Of a stretch of DNA of 64,000 bases, positions 51,303-60,448 are shown one piece after another. Every line of letters begins with the position of its first letter. Position 1 is the first letter of the stretch. A program made the position numbers and the translations under genes. The notes under the pieces are model-generated. The model made no database searches, was not told where the DNA came from, and saw only the letters and a program-made list of their open reading frames with translations. The stretch is from JBCCJA01 sp039045975. Lineage in GTDB: Bacteria; Planctomycetota; Planctomycetia; Planctomycetales; Planctomycetaceae. The stretch is taken from NCBI GenBank assembly GCA_039045975.1, contig JBCCJA010000002.1, positions 62,001-126,000 on the forward strand, written 5' to 3'.

Positions 51303-51812
51303 TCAGCGGCCGCGGTCGACCCGGGCGACTTCGTGGAGCGTCGCCTCGCCGGTCGCGGTCTCGAACGTCGCGACCGTCGCGACGCCGGAGACCCAGCCGC
51401 ACAGCTCGCCCGGGTTGACGACCGGCCTTCCGGCCTTGTCGACGCCGATCTTCGGCCGGTGGGTGTGCGACACGACCGACCAGTCGTGATCTCCGTCGGC
51501 CCCGCCGGCGAGGTCGTCCGCGGCGTGTGCCAGCAGCAGCCGGCTGCCGTCCGCGAAGCGGTGTCCGAAGGGCGGGCGGCCGACCGTGCCCAGGATCCGC
51601 ATCCCGCCGACGATGCCGGCCTCGTTCCCTTCGTTGTCGCCGAAGCAGGCGACCATCCGGCAGTTCAGGCCACGCCACGCCGGCAGGACGATCGGCGAGA
51701 CGAAATCGCCCGCGAAAACGACCGCGTCGCAGCCGAAGGCATTAAACCGCTCGACGGCCCGCCGCACCATCGCGACGTGGTCGTGCGCGTCGGCGGCGAC
51801 CCCGATAAGCAT
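51303..51812 (-). CDS. YfcE/MJ0936-type metallophosphodiesterase
   Basis: 169 residues. The calcineurin-like metal motifs are in order: VAADAHDH, AGDF, FGDNEGN, LLLAHAADD and SHTHRPK, then VNPGELCG. This is the small phosphodiesterase fold. The first motif reads DAH where most members have DTH or DIH; the ligands are kept. It probably acts in the cytoplasm on cyclic or activated-phenyl phosphodiesters; the physiological substrate is unknown. It is divergent from the membrane protein at 51869. Confidence 0.88.
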   Translation of the reverse strand: MLIGVAADAHDHVAMVRRAVERFNAFGCDAVVFAGDFVSPIVLPAWRGLNCRMVACFGDNEGNEAGIVGGMRILGTVGRPPFGHRFADGSRLLLAHAADDLAGGADGDHDWSVVSHTHRPKIGVDKAGRPVVNPGELCGWVSGVATVATFETATGEATLHEVARVDRGR

Positions 51813-51868
51813 GTGTTGATGAGTTCGTGTAGGCTGACGCGTCCCGCCTCGGCATCCTACCCGCCGTC

Positions 51869-53179
51869 ATGTCCGAATCATCACGCTCCCGCCCGGCCGA
51901 CGGGGACAAGACCTGCGGCCTGGTCATCCTGATCGGCCTCGCGTCGGTGCTCGCGCACGCCTGGCTGGTCTTCACCGCGGTGCCGTTGCGGAGCGCGAAC
52001 GACCGCTCCCGCTGGTGCACCGTCTGGTCGCTCGCCGAACGCGGCACGTTCGTCATCGACGAACTGCAGGAGGAACGGCGATGGCGGACCATCGATCGGC
52101 TCAATCACGAGGGGCATTGGTACTCGACGAAGCCGCCGCTGTTCCCGGCCGCCGTCGCCGGGGTTTACGCGGCGATGAAGGGCCCCTGCGGGCTCGATCT
52201 GCGAGACGATCCGGTCGCCGCGACACGGGCGGTCCTGGCGGTCGTCAATCTGTTGCCGTGGGCCGTCGCGGCCGCGGTTTGGACCCGACTGTTGCTGACG
52301 CGGGTCGATGACGGGTTGTCGCGTCTGGTTCTGGCGGTCCTGTTCGGATTCGGCACCCTGCTCATGCCGTTTTGCGGGGTCCTGAACAACCACTTCCCCG
52401 CGGCGGCGGCGGTGACGTGTTCGCTGCCCTTTTTGCTGCGGTTGCTGGAGAAACGAGACGCCGTCTGGACCGCCGCCGGTGCCGCTTTCTTCGCCTCCGC
52501 GGCGGCCGTCAACGAATTGCCGGCGTTGGCGTACGTCGGGCTCGTCGGCCTGGCCGCGTTGAGGGCCGGCGTCCGGCCCGCGGCCGCGGCCGTCGCCGCC
52601 ACGCTGCCGTTACTGTTGGCTTACGTCGTCGCGACTTACGTCCAGACCGGCGGGTTCAAGCCGTTCTACGCCTATTACGGCACGGAGAAGTATCTCGTCG
52701 GGCCCGACGGCGAGCCGACCTACTGGGCGCGGCCCCGTGGGGTCGACGGGGCCGAGGTCTCGACGCCGGAGTACATCTTCCACTGCCTCGTCGGCCATCA
52801 CGGCCTGTTCGTGATGACGCCCTTCTGGCTGCTGACGGCGGCGGCGTGGTGCGGAGTCGGCCGCCGTTCGGGTAGCCCGCCCCGACTGTTCGTCGCCGGC
52901 ACCCTGGTGCTGACGGCGACGGTGCTCGGCTTCTATTGGACGCGGTTCGAGAACTACAACTACGGCGGCGTGAGCGTCGCGTTGAGGTGGGTCTTGTGGC
53001 TCGTGCCGCTGTGGGCTTGGACGAGTGCCGGCGTCGTGGGACGGCTGCAGCGGGTCGCTTCCGGGCGGCTGGTCGTGTGGCTGTTGCTGACGCTGTCGCT
53101 GGCAAACGCGTGGTGGGCGGCGCCGAACCCTTGGCGACATCCGTGGGTCTACGCGTGGGTGAGCGGGTCGCCGCGTTGA
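51869..53179 (+). CDS. Polytopic membrane protein, glycosyltransferase-39-like topology
   Basis: 436 residues with about ten hydrophobic segments. After the first helix an extracytoplasmic loop carries RSRWCTVWSLAERGTFVIDE and HWYSTKPPLFPAAVAG; acidic and basic residues there resemble the first loop of GT-C transferases, and a later YYGTEKYLVG ... YWARPRG loop could hold the acceptor. I cannot confirm the family. It is followed by tRNA-Lys. Confidence 0.65.
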   Translation: MSESSRSRPADGDKTCGLVILIGLASVLAHAWLVFTAVPLRSANDRSRWCTVWSLAERGTFVIDELQEERRWRTIDRLNHEGHWYSTKPPLFPAAVAGVYAAMKGPCGLDLRDDPVAATRAVLAVVNLLPWAVAAAVWTRLLLTRVDDGLSRLVLAVLFGFGTLLMPFCGVLNNHFPAAAAVTCSLPFLLRLLEKRDAVWTAAGAAFFASAAAVNELPALAYVGLVGLAALRAGVRPAAAAVAATLPLLLAYVVATYVQTGGFKPFYAYYGTEKYLVGPDGEPTYWARPRGVDGAEVSTPEYIFHCLVGHHGLFVMTPFWLLTAAAWCGVGRRSGSPPRLFVAGTLVLTATVLGFYWTRFENYNYGGVSVALRWVLWLVPLWAWTSAGVVGRLQRVASGRLVVWLLLTLSLANAWWAAPNPWRHPWVYAWVSGSPR

Positions 53180-53232
53180 CGCATTCGACCGGTCTCACAA
53201 CACTTCCCCACCTCGCCGCCGACGCGGCGGGC

Positions 53233-53305
<73 letters not shown>

Positions 53306-53350
53306 ATCGTCGACAACGCGATATGGCGTTGCCGACGAGTGGCACGGCGG

Positions 53351-53977
53351 TCAGTCGCCCGCGACGGAGACCGTCTTCTGGGCCGGCTCGCTCTCCGCCG
53401 GCCCGTTCTCATCAGCGGTCGCCGCGAGTCGGCGTTTCGTCCGTCGCACGTAAGACCGCATCGCGTACCAAACGACCGGGTACGTGACGACGGCACAAAC
53501 GATCGCGACGATCGCCGACCCGAGTACGAGCGGCCAGCCGATCTTCACGAACAACGCGATCAACGGCCCGAACCAGCCGGCCGCGTCGGGATTACCGGGA
53601 CGAAACACGTCCCGGAGGATGTCGCTGAACTCGGCGAACGTCATGCCCCGGCCGAGGAACCAGACGCCGATGCAGTAGTTGAACCAGAAAATCGGCAGTG
53701 TCGTGACCGGATTTGATACATAGACCGCGATCAGGCCGACTTTGCAGTTGAAGTGGAACAGCGGCTTCACCGCGTACCAGATCGCCCCGACAAGGATCAT
53801 CTGGATGCCGACGGTCGGCGTCATGCCGACGAACATTCCGATCGCGGCGCCGAGCGCGATCGCGTGCGGCGTGTCGTGCAGGCTCGTGACGTAATGCCAC
53901 AGCGCCCGCGGGTGGGCCCACCAGCGGACGCTCCTGACGAGCGTCCGATCGGCATTCGGGCCGTCGGCGTCGGTCAT
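53351..53977 (-). CDS. DUF2062 membrane protein
   Basis: 208 residues with three or four membrane segments. It matches DUF2062 through HDTPHAIALGAAIGMFVGMTPTVGIQM and YVSNPVTTLPIFWFNYCIG. The C-terminus is a basic, then acidic cytoplasmic tail. Members are found beside glycosyltransferases and lipid genes, without a settled function. It converges toward the tRNA. Confidence 0.9.
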   Translation of the reverse strand: MTDADGPNADRTLVRSVRWWAHPRALWHYVTSLHDTPHAIALGAAIGMFVGMTPTVGIQMILVGAIWYAVKPLFHFNCKVGLIAVYVSNPVTTLPIFWFNYCIGVWFLGRGMTFAEFSDILRDVFRPGNPDAAGWFGPLIALFVKIGWPLVLGSAIVAIVCAVVTYPVVWYAMRSYVRRTKRRLAATADENGPAESEPAQKTVSVAGD

Positions 53978-54151
53978 CGGCTGGGGCGTCCTGCGGAGCC
54001 GCGTCCGGGAGGCGGCGTGGTGGGACGCGGGGGCGGCTGTCGTCCCCGCGTATTTCTGTGCGAGTACTGCTCTGCGGAGTATGTTCTAACGTCGGGAAGT
54101 GGGTCGAGCGATGTGTCGCCGGTCACACACTACGTTTTCGCGGAGCGGTCC

Positions 54152-55429
54152 TTGCGAACTATAGCTCAACATCGGCGGCCGACCTCATGGGGCGGTCGCC
54201 CGTTGTGTGTGGCGGCCGCGGTTTCTGCCGTCTGTTCGGGGTTGGTCTGCGGTTGTGACGGGGCGGGCGCGCCGGTGGCGTTAGCACCCGAAAAATCGGC
54301 CGCAGAGGGCGTCACTTCCCCGGACGAAACGGCCGTTTCCGGCGACAAAGAAGTCGTTGCCGTCAGCGACCCGGGTTCCGTCGAAACCCCGGTCGGCATG
54401 GTGTGGGTGCCGGGAGGGACTTTCGCGATGGGGGCGGGTGAGGACGTCCCGCGGGCGACCGCGCCGGGTCAGGAGGGCGCGATGCCCGACGAGCGGCCGG
54501 CCCACGACGTGACGCTCGACGGCTTCTGGATCGACGCGACCGAAGTCACCAACCGCGAGTTCCTGCGGTTCGCCGACGCGACCGGCTACCAAACCGTCGC
54601 CGAGCGCACACCGACGCGGGACGACTTCGCCGGCCTGCCGGGGGCGGAATTGATCCCAGATGAAGCACTCGTGGCCGGTTCGGTCTGCTTCAACCCGGAG
54701 TTCGACCCCGCGACGATCGACCGCTCGAACCCGCTGTGGACCTACGCGGTGTGGGAATACGTTAAGGACGCGAACTGGCGGCAGCCGGGCGGCCCCGGGA
54801 CGTCGATCGACGACAAGCTCGACCATCCGGTCGTCCACGTCGCGTACGAAGACGCCGTCGCCTACTGCGAGTGGGCCGGCAAGCGGCTGCCGACCGAGGC
54901 CGAGTGGGAGTACGCCGCCCGCGGCGGGCTCACCGGCGTCGATTACCCCTGGGGCGCGGAGCGGAACCCCGACGGCGAATGGCTGAACAACATCTGGCAG
55001 GGCGAGTTCCCGACGAAGCTCGAGACCGAAGACGGTCACGACACGACCGCGCCGGTCGCGTCGTTCCCGCCGAACGCCTTCGGCCTGCACGACATGTCGG
55101 GCAACGTCTGGGAGTGGTGCCACGACTGGTATCGGCCCGACTACTACGCCAACAGCCCCGTAAAGAACCCGTTCGGGCCGGCTTCGAGCTATGACCCGCA
55201 GGAGCCCGGCATCCCGAAACGGGTGCAGCGGGGCGGGTCGTTCATGTGCAGCGACGACTACTGCCGCGGCTATCGCGTGACCGCCCGCATGAAGGGCGAC
55301 CCGATGACCGGCTCGTTCCACTGCGGCTTCCGCACGGTCGTGCCGGTCGGCAGGTTCGAGACGTATCGCGACGCCCCGGGATTCAAGCCGCCCGCGGTCG
55401 CCGCGGGCAGCTCCGTCGAAGCGAATTGA
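54152..55429 (+). CDS. Formylglycine-generating enzyme-type lipoprotein
   Basis: 425 residues from TTG 54152, six bases after GGAG; a GTG at 54113 is the alternative. A signal segment ends in a possible lipobox (GLVCGC). The FGE/sulfatase-modifying domain runs from GMVWVPGGTFAMG to GFRTV, with EVTNREFLRFA, RLPTEAEWEYAARGG, GNVWEWCHDWY and GGSFMC. Both copper-binding catalytic cysteines are present (Cys366 and Cys371, C-SDDY-C), unlike the many FGE-domain homologues that lack them. It would convert the CxPxR cysteine of sulfatases to formylglycine, and such a sulfatase gene converges on it 21 bases away. Confidence 0.87.
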   Translation: MRTIAQHRRPTSWGGRPLCVAAAVSAVCSGLVCGCDGAGAPVALAPEKSAAEGVTSPDETAVSGDKEVVAVSDPGSVETPVGMVWVPGGTFAMGAGEDVPRATAPGQEGAMPDERPAHDVTLDGFWIDATEVTNREFLRFADATGYQTVAERTPTRDDFAGLPGAELIPDEALVAGSVCFNPEFDPATIDRSNPLWTYAVWEYVKDANWRQPGGPGTSIDDKLDHPVVHVAYEDAVAYCEWAGKRLPTEAEWEYAARGGLTGVDYPWGAERNPDGEWLNNIWQGEFPTKLETEDGHDTTAPVASFPPNAFGLHDMSGNVWEWCHDWYRPDYYANSPVKNPFGPASSYDPQEPGIPKRVQRGGSFMCSDDYCRGYRVTARMKGDPMTGSFHCGFRTVVPVGRFETYRDAPGFKPPAVAAGSSVEAN

Positions 55430-55450
55430 CCGCCGCGGACCGCCGACGCG

Positions 55451-56869
55451 TCACGACTCGCGTCGTCGCTTCTTTTTCGCGGCGGCTTTCGCCCGTCGTT
55501 TGCCCTGACGCTCGAACGCCCGCAGTTCGGTTTCGATGCCTTCGTCGCCCTGGCGGCGCATCCACCCTTCGAGTTCCGAACGCAGTTCGGAAATCGTGTC
55601 AGCGTACGCCGGGTCGTCGGCGATGTTGTTAAGCGAGTAAGGGTCGGCCTCGACGTCGTACAGCTCCCATTCCGGGCGACGGCGGTGCCGTTCGACGACG
55701 AATTTCGCGTGTTCGTCGCCGGCCGCGGCGGCCTCTTCCCAGCTGAGGAAGTAGCCGCTCGTCACCATCGCGTTGCTGAATTCCGCGTCGTGATTGAGGT
55801 TCCAGACGAGCCGGTACCGGTCGGAGCGTACGGTCCGCACCGCGTAAGCGTCCGAGCCGTTGTGAATACCCCGGGTCGTTTGCAGACCGAACGTCAAGTC
55901 GCGGTGCGACGTTGCCGACCCGCTCAACACGCCGAGGAAGCTGCGGCCGTCGATCTCGGGCGGGGCCTTGCCGCCGGCCGCCTCGACGATCGTCGGCACG
56001 ATGTCGATGTAGCCGACCATCGCGTCGGTCCGCGTCCCGGCGGCGATCCGCCCGGGCCAGCGTACGATCAGGCCCGACTGCAGGCTGTTGTCGTAGCAGA
56101 ACCATTTCGCCGCGGTGAACCCGTCACCCTGCTCCGACAGCACGATCACGAGCGTGTCGTCGGCGAGGCCGTGCCGGTCGAGCAGATCGAGGATCTGCCC
56201 GACCTGGCCGTCGAAGTAAGTGATCTCGGCGAGATACTTCGAGTAGATGTGCCGCAGCAGTGGCGTGTCGGCGAGGTGCGGCGGCACGGTCAGTGAGGAG
56301 GGCGGGTAGGCCGACGGATCGCCTTTATCCCAGGGCCCGTGAGGTTCGTTCGACATCGCGAACAGGCAGAACGGTTTCTCGCCGGCGGCCCGCCCGGCGA
56401 AGAGTTTGTCGATCTCCGCCATGTCGGGGTTGTTGCCCGCGCCGTTGCCGCCGGTCGCGGTATCCCAGGCGAAGACCTGCGGCGGACTGACGTGGCTCTT
56501 GCCGGACAGGTGCACCGTGTAGTCGAGGTCGTGCAGGTACTGCACGACGCACTTCACGTCGGGATAGACCCGCGTGTGGTTCGGGTAAGCCCCGCTGCGG
56601 ACGGGCTCCAGACCGGTGTAGAGGGCGTGCCGCGTCGGCGAGCACATCGGGGCCGACTGGAAGCACCGCTCGAACAGCATCCCCTCGGCGGCGAGCCGGT
56701 CGAGGTTCGGCGTCGCGGCCTGCCCCCCGTAAGTGCCGAGGTCGCGGAAGGTGCAGTCGTCGGCCATGACGACGACGACATTGGGGCGTCCGTCGGCGGC
56801 GCCGGCCGCGGCCGAGAAACCGGCCAGATGCAGAAAGGCGGTTGCGAGAAATAAACGACGGAATGACAT
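55451..56869 (-). CDS. Secreted Cys-type sulfatase
   Basis: 472 residues with a signal peptide (LFLATAFLHLAGFSAAAGAA). Metal ligands Asp37/Asp38 are in VVMADDCT; the modification motif is Cys76-Ser-Pro78-Thr-Arg80 (MCSPTRHALYTG), so activity needs FGE, whose likely gene ends 21 bases away on the other strand. Later blocks HLSGKSH and SEQGDGF fit the family. The C-terminus is Lys/Arg-rich. Its likely substrate is a sulfated polysaccharide outside the cytoplasm. Confidence 0.93.
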   Translation of the reverse strand: MSFRRLFLATAFLHLAGFSAAAGAADGRPNVVVVMADDCTFRDLGTYGGQAATPNLDRLAAEGMLFERCFQSAPMCSPTRHALYTGLEPVRSGAYPNHTRVYPDVKCVVQYLHDLDYTVHLSGKSHVSPPQVFAWDTATGGNGAGNNPDMAEIDKLFAGRAAGEKPFCLFAMSNEPHGPWDKGDPSAYPPSSLTVPPHLADTPLLRHIYSKYLAEITYFDGQVGQILDLLDRHGLADDTLVIVLSEQGDGFTAAKWFCYDNSLQSGLIVRWPGRIAAGTRTDAMVGYIDIVPTIVEAAGGKAPPEIDGRSFLGVLSGSATSHRDLTFGLQTTRGIHNGSDAYAVRTVRSDRYRLVWNLNHDAEFSNAMVTSGYFLSWEEAAAAGDEHAKFVVERHRRRPEWELYDVEADPYSLNNIADDPAYADTISELRSELEGWMRRQGDEGIETELRAFERQGKRRAKAAAKKKRRRES

Positions 56870-56935
56870 CGGCAGGCGGCTCTCGGGGTCACACGGATAA
56901 GCGACCGCCGAAGCGTAAGTCCCGCCGCGACCGAT

Positions 56936-58435
56936 TCAAAGGACCGGCAGCAGCTCCGCGTGCCGCGTCGCGTGCGTGACGACAGAACCGAGCAGCGTCG
57001 TCGGCGTCGCGTCGTCGACCGAGATCGTCACGAACGAACCCGCCAGCCGCGGACGGCCGTCGAACACCACGAGGCGGTCGCACCGCGTGCGGCCCTCGAG
57101 CTGCGTCACGTCGGAGCCTTCGGGCCGTTCACGGTCGGCATCGCGGTCGAGCTCTTTCTTCGTCGCCCGGCTGAGGCCGTCGACCATCACGTCGATCTTC
57201 CGGCCGATGAAGGCCGCGTTGTCCTCGGCGGCGATCTGGTTCGTCAGGTCGAGCAGTTCGTTATTCCGACGCTTCTTGACGTCGTTCGGGACATCGTCGG
57301 CGAGGCGTTCGAACGCCTTCGTGCCGGGCCGCGGGCTGTATTTGAAGATGAAGCTGTTCTTGAAGCGGAACTCGCGGGTGACGTCGAGGCATTTCTCGAA
57401 CGCCTCTTCCGTCTCGCCCGGGTGGCCGACGATGAAGTCGGACGAGACCGAACAGCCGGGCACGATCTCGCGGACGCGGTGCATCATCTCGCGGTATTGC
57501 GCGACGGTGTAGCCCCGCTTCATGAGCTTCAGCACGCCGTCGTCGCCGTGCTGCAGCGGCACATGCAGATAGTGCGAGCACTTCCGCAGGTCGCGGATCG
57601 CCTCCAGCAGGTCGTTGCCCATGTCACGCGGGTAGTTCGTGACGAAGCGGATCCGCTCGATGCCAGGCGTGTCGTGGATCAGTTCCAAGAGGTCGGCCAG
57701 GCGATACAGCCGGCCGTCCTCAGTATGCTTGTAAGAGTTGACCGTCTGCCCGAGCAGCGTGATTTCTTTGACGCCCTGGTCGGCGAGGGTGCGGACCTCC
57801 GACGCGATCAGGCTCGGGGCCCGCGACTGCTCCGGGCCCCGCGTCGCGGGGACGACGCAGTACGTACAGAACTTGTCGCAGCCGATCATGATCCGCACGA
57901 ACGCCTGGTGCGGCGTGGGCCGCATCTGTGGCTCGCGGAGCGGGTCGTACGACTCGAAGCTGCCGGCGACGAGTTCCCGTTTTCCGTCCTTGCGGCCGAG
58001 GCTGAGGGCCCGCTGGCGGCGACGCGTGGAGCGGGCGTTGTCGATCAGGTCGGGGATCGCCTTCAACTGCCCCGTCCCGGCGATCAGATCGACGTGCGGG
58101 GCGCGGCGGAAGATCTTGTCCTGGTCCTTCTGGGCCATGCAGCCCATGACGCCGATCACGAGGTCGGGCCGGCTGCCCCGGGCGAACTTCAGCCGCCCGA
58201 GCATCGAGTAAATCTTCTGCTCGGCGTTCTCGCGGACGCTGCAGGTGTTGAACAGCAGCGTGTCGGCTTCGTCGGGCGAGTCGGTCAGCTCGTAGCCCCG
58301 TTTCCGCAACGCCCCGACGACGAGCTCGCTGTCGAGCACGTTCATCTGACAGCCGACCGTCTCCACGAACAGACGCCCGTTGTGGGCCGGGGCCTCGGCC
58401 TGCGTCGGCGGCGGGGGTGAGAGGAGTTCGTTCAT
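56936..58435 (-). CDS. miaB: tRNA-2-methylthio-N(6)-dimethylallyladenosine synthase
   Basis: 499 residues. The N-terminal UPF0004 cluster cysteines are in ETVGCQMN, NTCSVRENAEQK and GVMGCMAQKD; the radical SAM triad is GCDKFCTYCVVPATRG. The TRAM domain is at the end (GRTRCDRLVVFDG). It methylthiolates i6A37 in tRNA. The start is ATG 58435 (MNELLSPPP); the 40-codon Arg-rich upstream extension is excluded. A 61-residue gene precedes it by 16 bases. Confidence 0.94.
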   Translation of the reverse strand: MNELLSPPPPTQAEAPAHNGRLFVETVGCQMNVLDSELVVGALRKRGYELTDSPDEADTLLFNTCSVRENAEQKIYSMLGRLKFARGSRPDLVIGVMGCMAQKDQDKIFRRAPHVDLIAGTGQLKAIPDLIDNARSTRRRQRALSLGRKDGKRELVAGSFESYDPLREPQMRPTPHQAFVRIMIGCDKFCTYCVVPATRGPEQSRAPSLIASEVRTLADQGVKEITLLGQTVNSYKHTEDGRLYRLADLLELIHDTPGIERIRFVTNYPRDMGNDLLEAIRDLRKCSHYLHVPLQHGDDGVLKLMKRGYTVAQYREMMHRVREIVPGCSVSSDFIVGHPGETEEAFEKCLDVTREFRFKNSFIFKYSPRPGTKAFERLADDVPNDVKKRRNNELLDLTNQIAAEDNAAFIGRKIDVMVDGLSRATKKELDRDADRERPEGSDVTQLEGRTRCDRLVVFDGRPRLAGSFVTISVDDATPTTLLGSVVTHATRHAELLPVL

Positions 58436-58451
58436 CACTCGGTCGGGGCGG

Positions 58452-58637
58452 TCACGCGGCCTCGGATGTCGCGTCGGCGGCCGGGTCCGCCGGCTGGCCC
58501 GCGGCGAGTCTCGCCATCCGTTCCCGACGCAGCTTTTTGCGGACCGACCGTTCATGCACCTTGGTCAGCCGCAGGAAGGTTCGCACCGCCAGGAAGGCGG
58601 CGAACCCGTAGACGGCGTAGGGCCACCAGTCCGGCAT
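58452..58637 (-). CDS. Small single-pass membrane protein upstream of miaB
   Basis: 61 residues: one membrane helix (about 5-20, WPYAVYGFAAFLAVRTFL), a strongly basic stretch (RSVRKKLRRERMARLA) and an Ala/Asp tail. Spacing (27 bases from efp, 16 to miaB) suggests an efp - small protein - miaB operon. Function unknown. Confidence 0.65.
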   Translation of the reverse strand: MPDWWPYAVYGFAAFLAVRTFLRLTKVHERSVRKKLRRERMARLAAGQPADPAADATSEAA

Positions 58638-58663
58638 GTCGCTCCTTCGGACGCCGGCCGGGT

Positions 58664-59233
58664 TCAGGCGTTGACCCGTTCGACGTAGTTCCCTGTCTCC
58701 GTTTCGATCTTAATTTTGTCGCCCTCTTTGATGAAGGCGGGAACCTGGACTTCGGCCCCGGTTTCGACCGTCGCGGGCTTCGTGACGTTCGTCGCCGTGT
58801 TCCCGCGGGCGGCCGGTTCCGTGTAGGTGATCTCCATGATGACCTGCTGGGGCGGGGTCATGTCGATGACTTCGCCGTTGTAGAGCAGCAGGTCGACCTT
58901 GTCGGTCTCCCGGAGGAAGTCCATTTTCCCTTCGACGGAATCGGCCGGCAGCGAGTACTGCTCGTAAGTCTTTGAGTCCATGAACACGAAGCTGTCGCCG
59001 TCGCGGTACGAGTACTCGCCGTCGGTCTTCTGGACGTCGGCGGCTTCGAGGCTCTCGCCGCTGCGGTACGTCGGGTTGATGATCGTCCCGGTCAGCAGGT
59101 TGCGGAGCTTCGATTTGTAGAGGGCCTGTCCCTTGCCCGGTTTCACGAAGTTCACTTCGAGGAACTCGTAGGGCTGGTCGTCGATGATGACCTTCATGCC
59201 CTTACGCCAGTCCCCGCAGTTGACGGCCGCCAT
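58664..59233 (-). CDS. efp: Translation elongation factor P
   Basis: 189 residues from ATG 59233, six bases after GAGGGA. Three OB-type domains; the tip loop VKPGKGQAL carries Lys34, the residue that receives beta-lysine in the EpmA/EpmB pathway. Other blocks: DMTPPQQVIMEI and the closing GDKIKIETETGNYVERV. It relieves ribosome stalling at polyproline. The EpmB-like gene is divergent 82 bases away, consistent with a beta-lysylated form. Confidence 0.95.
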   Translation of the reverse strand: MAAVNCGDWRKGMKVIIDDQPYEFLEVNFVKPGKGQALYKSKLRNLLTGTIINPTYRSGESLEAADVQKTDGEYSYRDGDSFVFMDSKTYEQYSLPADSVEGKMDFLRETDKVDLLLYNGEVIDMTPPQQVIMEITYTEPAARGNTATNVTKPATVETGAEVQVPAFIKEGDKIKIETETGNYVERVNA

Positions 59234-59315
59234 GGTGGTCCCTCGCAACCCGGGTCGATCCGGGCGATCATGCCGCCGCGTGGAGACGCCGGCGGCCTTT
59301 GTTTGAAACGGTCAA

Positions 59316-60362
59316 ATGCCCGACGGGACGGTATCAAAAGCCGCGACGCGGTCCAACGACGTCCGCCCGCGTCCGCGGTACATCGAATCGCTCCGCCGGG
59401 CGGTGCGGGATCCGGCCGAGCTGCTGCGGCGGGTCGGGCTCGCCGACGGTCCGGAGGGACGTCGACGGCTCGCCGAGGCCCGCGTCGCGGCGTCTTCGTT
59501 TCGGGTCATGGTCCCGGAGAGCTATCTGGCCCGGATGGCGTACGGCGATCCGGACGACCCGCTCCTCCGGCAGGTCTTGCCGGTCGGTGACGAGCAGGCC
59601 GACCGCCCCGACTTCGTCGACGACCCGGTCGGCGACGGGGCCGTGCGGGCCGCCCCGGGCCTGTTGCACAAGTACGAGGGCCGCGTCTTGCTGGTCACGA
59701 CCGGGGCCTGCGCGGTTCACTGCCGTTACTGCTTCCGGCGGCATTACCCGTACGCGGACGAGCCGGGTGGGGCCGAAGCCTGGCGGCCGGCGTTCGATTA
59801 CGTCGCCGCCGACCGGTCTGTCCGGGAAGTCATTCTCAGCGGCGGCGACCCGCTGATGCTGTCGGACGGGCGTCTCGAAGAGATGTTCGCGCGGATCGAC
59901 GCGATCGGCCACGTCGAACGGGTCCGGCTGCATTCGCGACTGCCGATCGTACTGCCCGACCGCGTCACCGACCGTCTGCTCGACCTGTTCGCGTCCGCGC
60001 GTCCGCGTGTCGTGTTCGTCACGCACGCGAACCACGCGCGGGAACTGATGGACGACTGTGCCGACGCCCTGCGACGGCTCAGTGCGTCGACCGCGACCGT
60101 GCTGAATCAGGCCGTGTTGCTACGGCAGGTCAACGATTCGGTCGACGCGTTGGCCAACCTTTCGGAGCGGCTCTTCGATCACGGCGTGCTGCCGTACTAC
60201 CTGCACCAACTCGACCGCGTCGCCGGCGCCGCCCACTTCGAGGTGCCCGAACGGGTCGGGCTCGATCTCGTCGAGCGACTCCGCGGGCGGTTACCCGGAT
60301 ATCTGGTCCCGACATATGTCCGCGAGACGGCGGGCGAGCCGTCGAACACGCCGGTGGAGTGA
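59316..60362 (+). CDS. epmB: EF-P beta-lysylation protein (lysine 2,3-aminomutase family)
   Basis: 348 residues. The radical SAM triad is Cys132, Cys136 and Cys139 in ACAVHCRYCFRRHYPY; PLP-binding and substrate regions include ILSGGDPLML and RLHSRLPIVLP, and PYYLHQLDRVAGAAHFEV near the end. Length and lack of the KamA C-terminal extension match EpmB rather than a catabolic KamA. It makes beta-lysine for EF-P modification; efp is divergent next door. EpmA is not in the window. Confidence 0.9.
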   Translation: MPDGTVSKAATRSNDVRPRPRYIESLRRAVRDPAELLRRVGLADGPEGRRRLAEARVAASSFRVMVPESYLARMAYGDPDDPLLRQVLPVGDEQADRPDFVDDPVGDGAVRAAPGLLHKYEGRVLLVTTGACAVHCRYCFRRHYPYADEPGGAEAWRPAFDYVAADRSVREVILSGGDPLMLSDGRLEEMFARIDAIGHVERVRLHSRLPIVLPDRVTDRLLDLFASARPRVVFVTHANHARELMDDCADALRRLSASTATVLNQAVLLRQVNDSVDALANLSERLFDHGVLPYYLHQLDRVAGAAHFEVPERVGLDLVERLRGRLPGYLVPTYVRETAGEPSNTPVE

Positions 60363-60448
60363 CGCGACGGCGAATGCCGCCGCGCCCGTTGGGCGGCGAC
60401 GCCGTCGGCCGCTAGGCTCCTGCCGCGACGATTCCGGGGTGCAGGCCG

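Noticed and set aside
56960..58420. 486-residue frame antisense to miaB
   Set aside because: No domain, and miaB on the other strand is certain.
60366..60406. Terminator between epmB and serS
   Set aside because: GACGGCG (60366-60372) pairs with CGCCGTC (60400-60406), but there is no U-run and the inner stem is imperfect; could be chance in GC-rich DNA.
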